A DNA stretch of 42,507 bases, taken from Phoronis australis. Taxonomy: Eukaryota; Phoronida; Phoronidae. A model generated the notes under the pieces. The model was not told where the DNA came from and ran no database searches. It worked only from the letters and a program-made list of their open reading frames with translations. The translations under genes were made by a program, and so were the position numbers. The DNA lies in the NCBI GenBank assembly GCA_002633005.1, contig NMRA01000173.1:705269-747775 (forward strand). Reading direction: 5' to 3'. Below, piece by piece: positions 41,366-42,507 of this stretch. Numbering within the stretch: position 1 is the stretch's first letter; each line of letters starts with the position of its first letter.

Positions 41366-41818
41366 CAACTGCTTTGCCAAAGGAAAGCAACGCAAACAAT
41401 TAATACCTGCAGGTATATCAAAATTCTCTTGGTCCATCAAAAGGCATGTGGGAATACAACACAGAAATAAGTCTCACAATGGTTTACGGCACAACATTTT
41501 TCATTTCAGGAATCATTTAACTTGTCATATGATATTAGTCCACAACTATTCATGCTGGAAGTCCTGTTTATAAATAGTTTCACATAACAGTAGTAAATGT
41601 AAAAGCAAACAACTGCTTAATTAAAAATAATATGTTCTGTTGTTTGACCTTTGACATTCCACGATGCTAAATGAACAAAATATAAATTTTCAGAAGAAAT
41701 TACAATAATAATACATAATTGCTAGTACACAAATCTTGTAAACCAATAGACTTTGTGGTCCACAATAAACACATGTCATAAAAATGCTACTAACATCCAT
41801 AAAGGGGTTTAGGAGAGA

Positions 41819-41875
41819 GAGCAGCAGACGTCGGACAGAGCAGTAGATGTTGGACAGAGCAGCAGATGTCGGACA
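41819..41875. repeat. Minisatellite, 19-bp unit, 3 copies
   Basis: GAGCAGCAGACGTCGGACA and two variants in tandem. Confidence 0.85.
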
Positions 41876-42244
41876 GCCATGATGGCATAATGCGCCCATA
41901 TATAAAGTACTGATCTGATATTGCAGCATTGTGTGTAAACAGACTGAGATTCAAAAGTTGATGTGCAATTCGAGACGGCCATATTGCATGTCCATTTGGT
42001 TTTGAAACACTGACATTATTACAGCAAGCTGTACATATCCCAGAGCATCAAGAACACATCATAACAGTGACATCAGCTGAGGTATGTTAAGTAATAATAG
42101 GTCATACCAAGTAGACAAGAATGTCAAACCATGCATGACTAAGTGCTCATTAATTATAACAGTCATGGATAGACTGTTTGGTGGCAATCACAGCCGCACA
42201 TTATTGAGAGGAATAAATGACACAGGAAGACTTGCTTGATAGCA

Positions 42245-42507
42245 ACTACCAGTCAGTCACACGCAAATACCAGTCAGTCACACGCAACTACCAGACAGTC
42301 ACAAGCAACTACCAGTCAGTCACAAATAACTACCAGTCAGTCACAGGCAACTATCACTCAGTCACAAGCAACCACCAGTCACTCACACGCAAACTACCAG
42401 TCAGTCACAAGCAACTACCAGACAGTCACAAGCAACTACCAGACAGTCACAAGCAACCACCAGTCAGTCACACGCAACTACCAGTCAGTCACAAGCAACT
42501 ACCAGAC
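42245..42507. repeat. Minisatellite, 21-bp unit, 12 or more copies, cut by the window edge
   Basis: CTACCAGTCAGTCACAAGCA and variants (CAGACAG, CACACGC, ACCACC) repeat to the last base; the true length is unknown. Confidence 0.95.

Larger units (their letters stand above)
38715..42507 (-). other. 5' PHKB intron sequence, no further exon found
   Basis: I looked on the minus strand for the preceding PHKB exon, which should encode the segment before YRRIDDD, and did not find it. The stretch holds the minisatellites listed separately and AT-rich filler. The rest of the gene is expected to the right of the window. Confidence 0.6.

Overview
This window looks like nuclear DNA of a marine-type invertebrate metazoan. 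The evidence is AT-rich sequence, short coding exons with GT-AG introns of about 0.2-1.5 kb, a non-LTR retrotransposon relic, several MITE-like inverted-repeat elements, two single-base N gaps, and very many short minisatellites. I cannot place the species; the main gene is close enough to human PHKB to align exon by exon.

Right half (about 19.6-42.5 kb, minus strand): one gene, the 3' part of PHKB, the beta regulatory subunit of phosphorylase kinase. I reconstructed 22 coding exons (38714 down to 20500). Every junction is GT-AG and all phases agree. They join into one open frame of 992 residues ending in a CaaX-type C-terminus (Cys-Ala-Ile-Ser). The N-terminal exons (about the first 110 residues by comparison with human) lie beyond the right edge. 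A poly(A) signal is at 19650-19655.

Most PHKB introns carry an unrelated minisatellite with a 19-58 bp unit. In four introns the repeated unit includes the splice junction itself: the donors of introns 13, 7 and 2, and the acceptor of intron 20. The result is tandem arrays of decoy splice sites. In intron 13 the unit is 48 bp (18 exon + 30 intron), and the two nearest decoy donors would each add 16 in-frame codons. This is the most unusual structure in the window.

Middle (17.9-18.9 kb, minus strand): a complete single-exon gene for an atypical small protein kinase of 321 residues. It has Phe-Asn-Asp in place of His-Arg-Asp and almost no activation segment.

Left half (1-17.9 kb): mostly intergenic and repeat-derived. 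It holds a tRNA-like sequence beside a perfect 22-bp palindrome, a degenerate LINE (about 7.3-9.2 kb), a 1.1 kb element with about 260 bp inverted arms (9519-10657), a second inverted-repeat element (about 10694-11511), poly-G/poly-C MITE-like repeats, a diverged dispersed repeat pair, and two weak gene candidates. One is a two-exon secreted peptide precursor (2931-3069 joined to 5765-5907). The other is a small X-box-associated unit near 15.1-15.7 kb. A nested pair of MITEs sits in PHKB intron 9 (30698-31453).

Homology statements rest on recognition of protein families; no database search was run.
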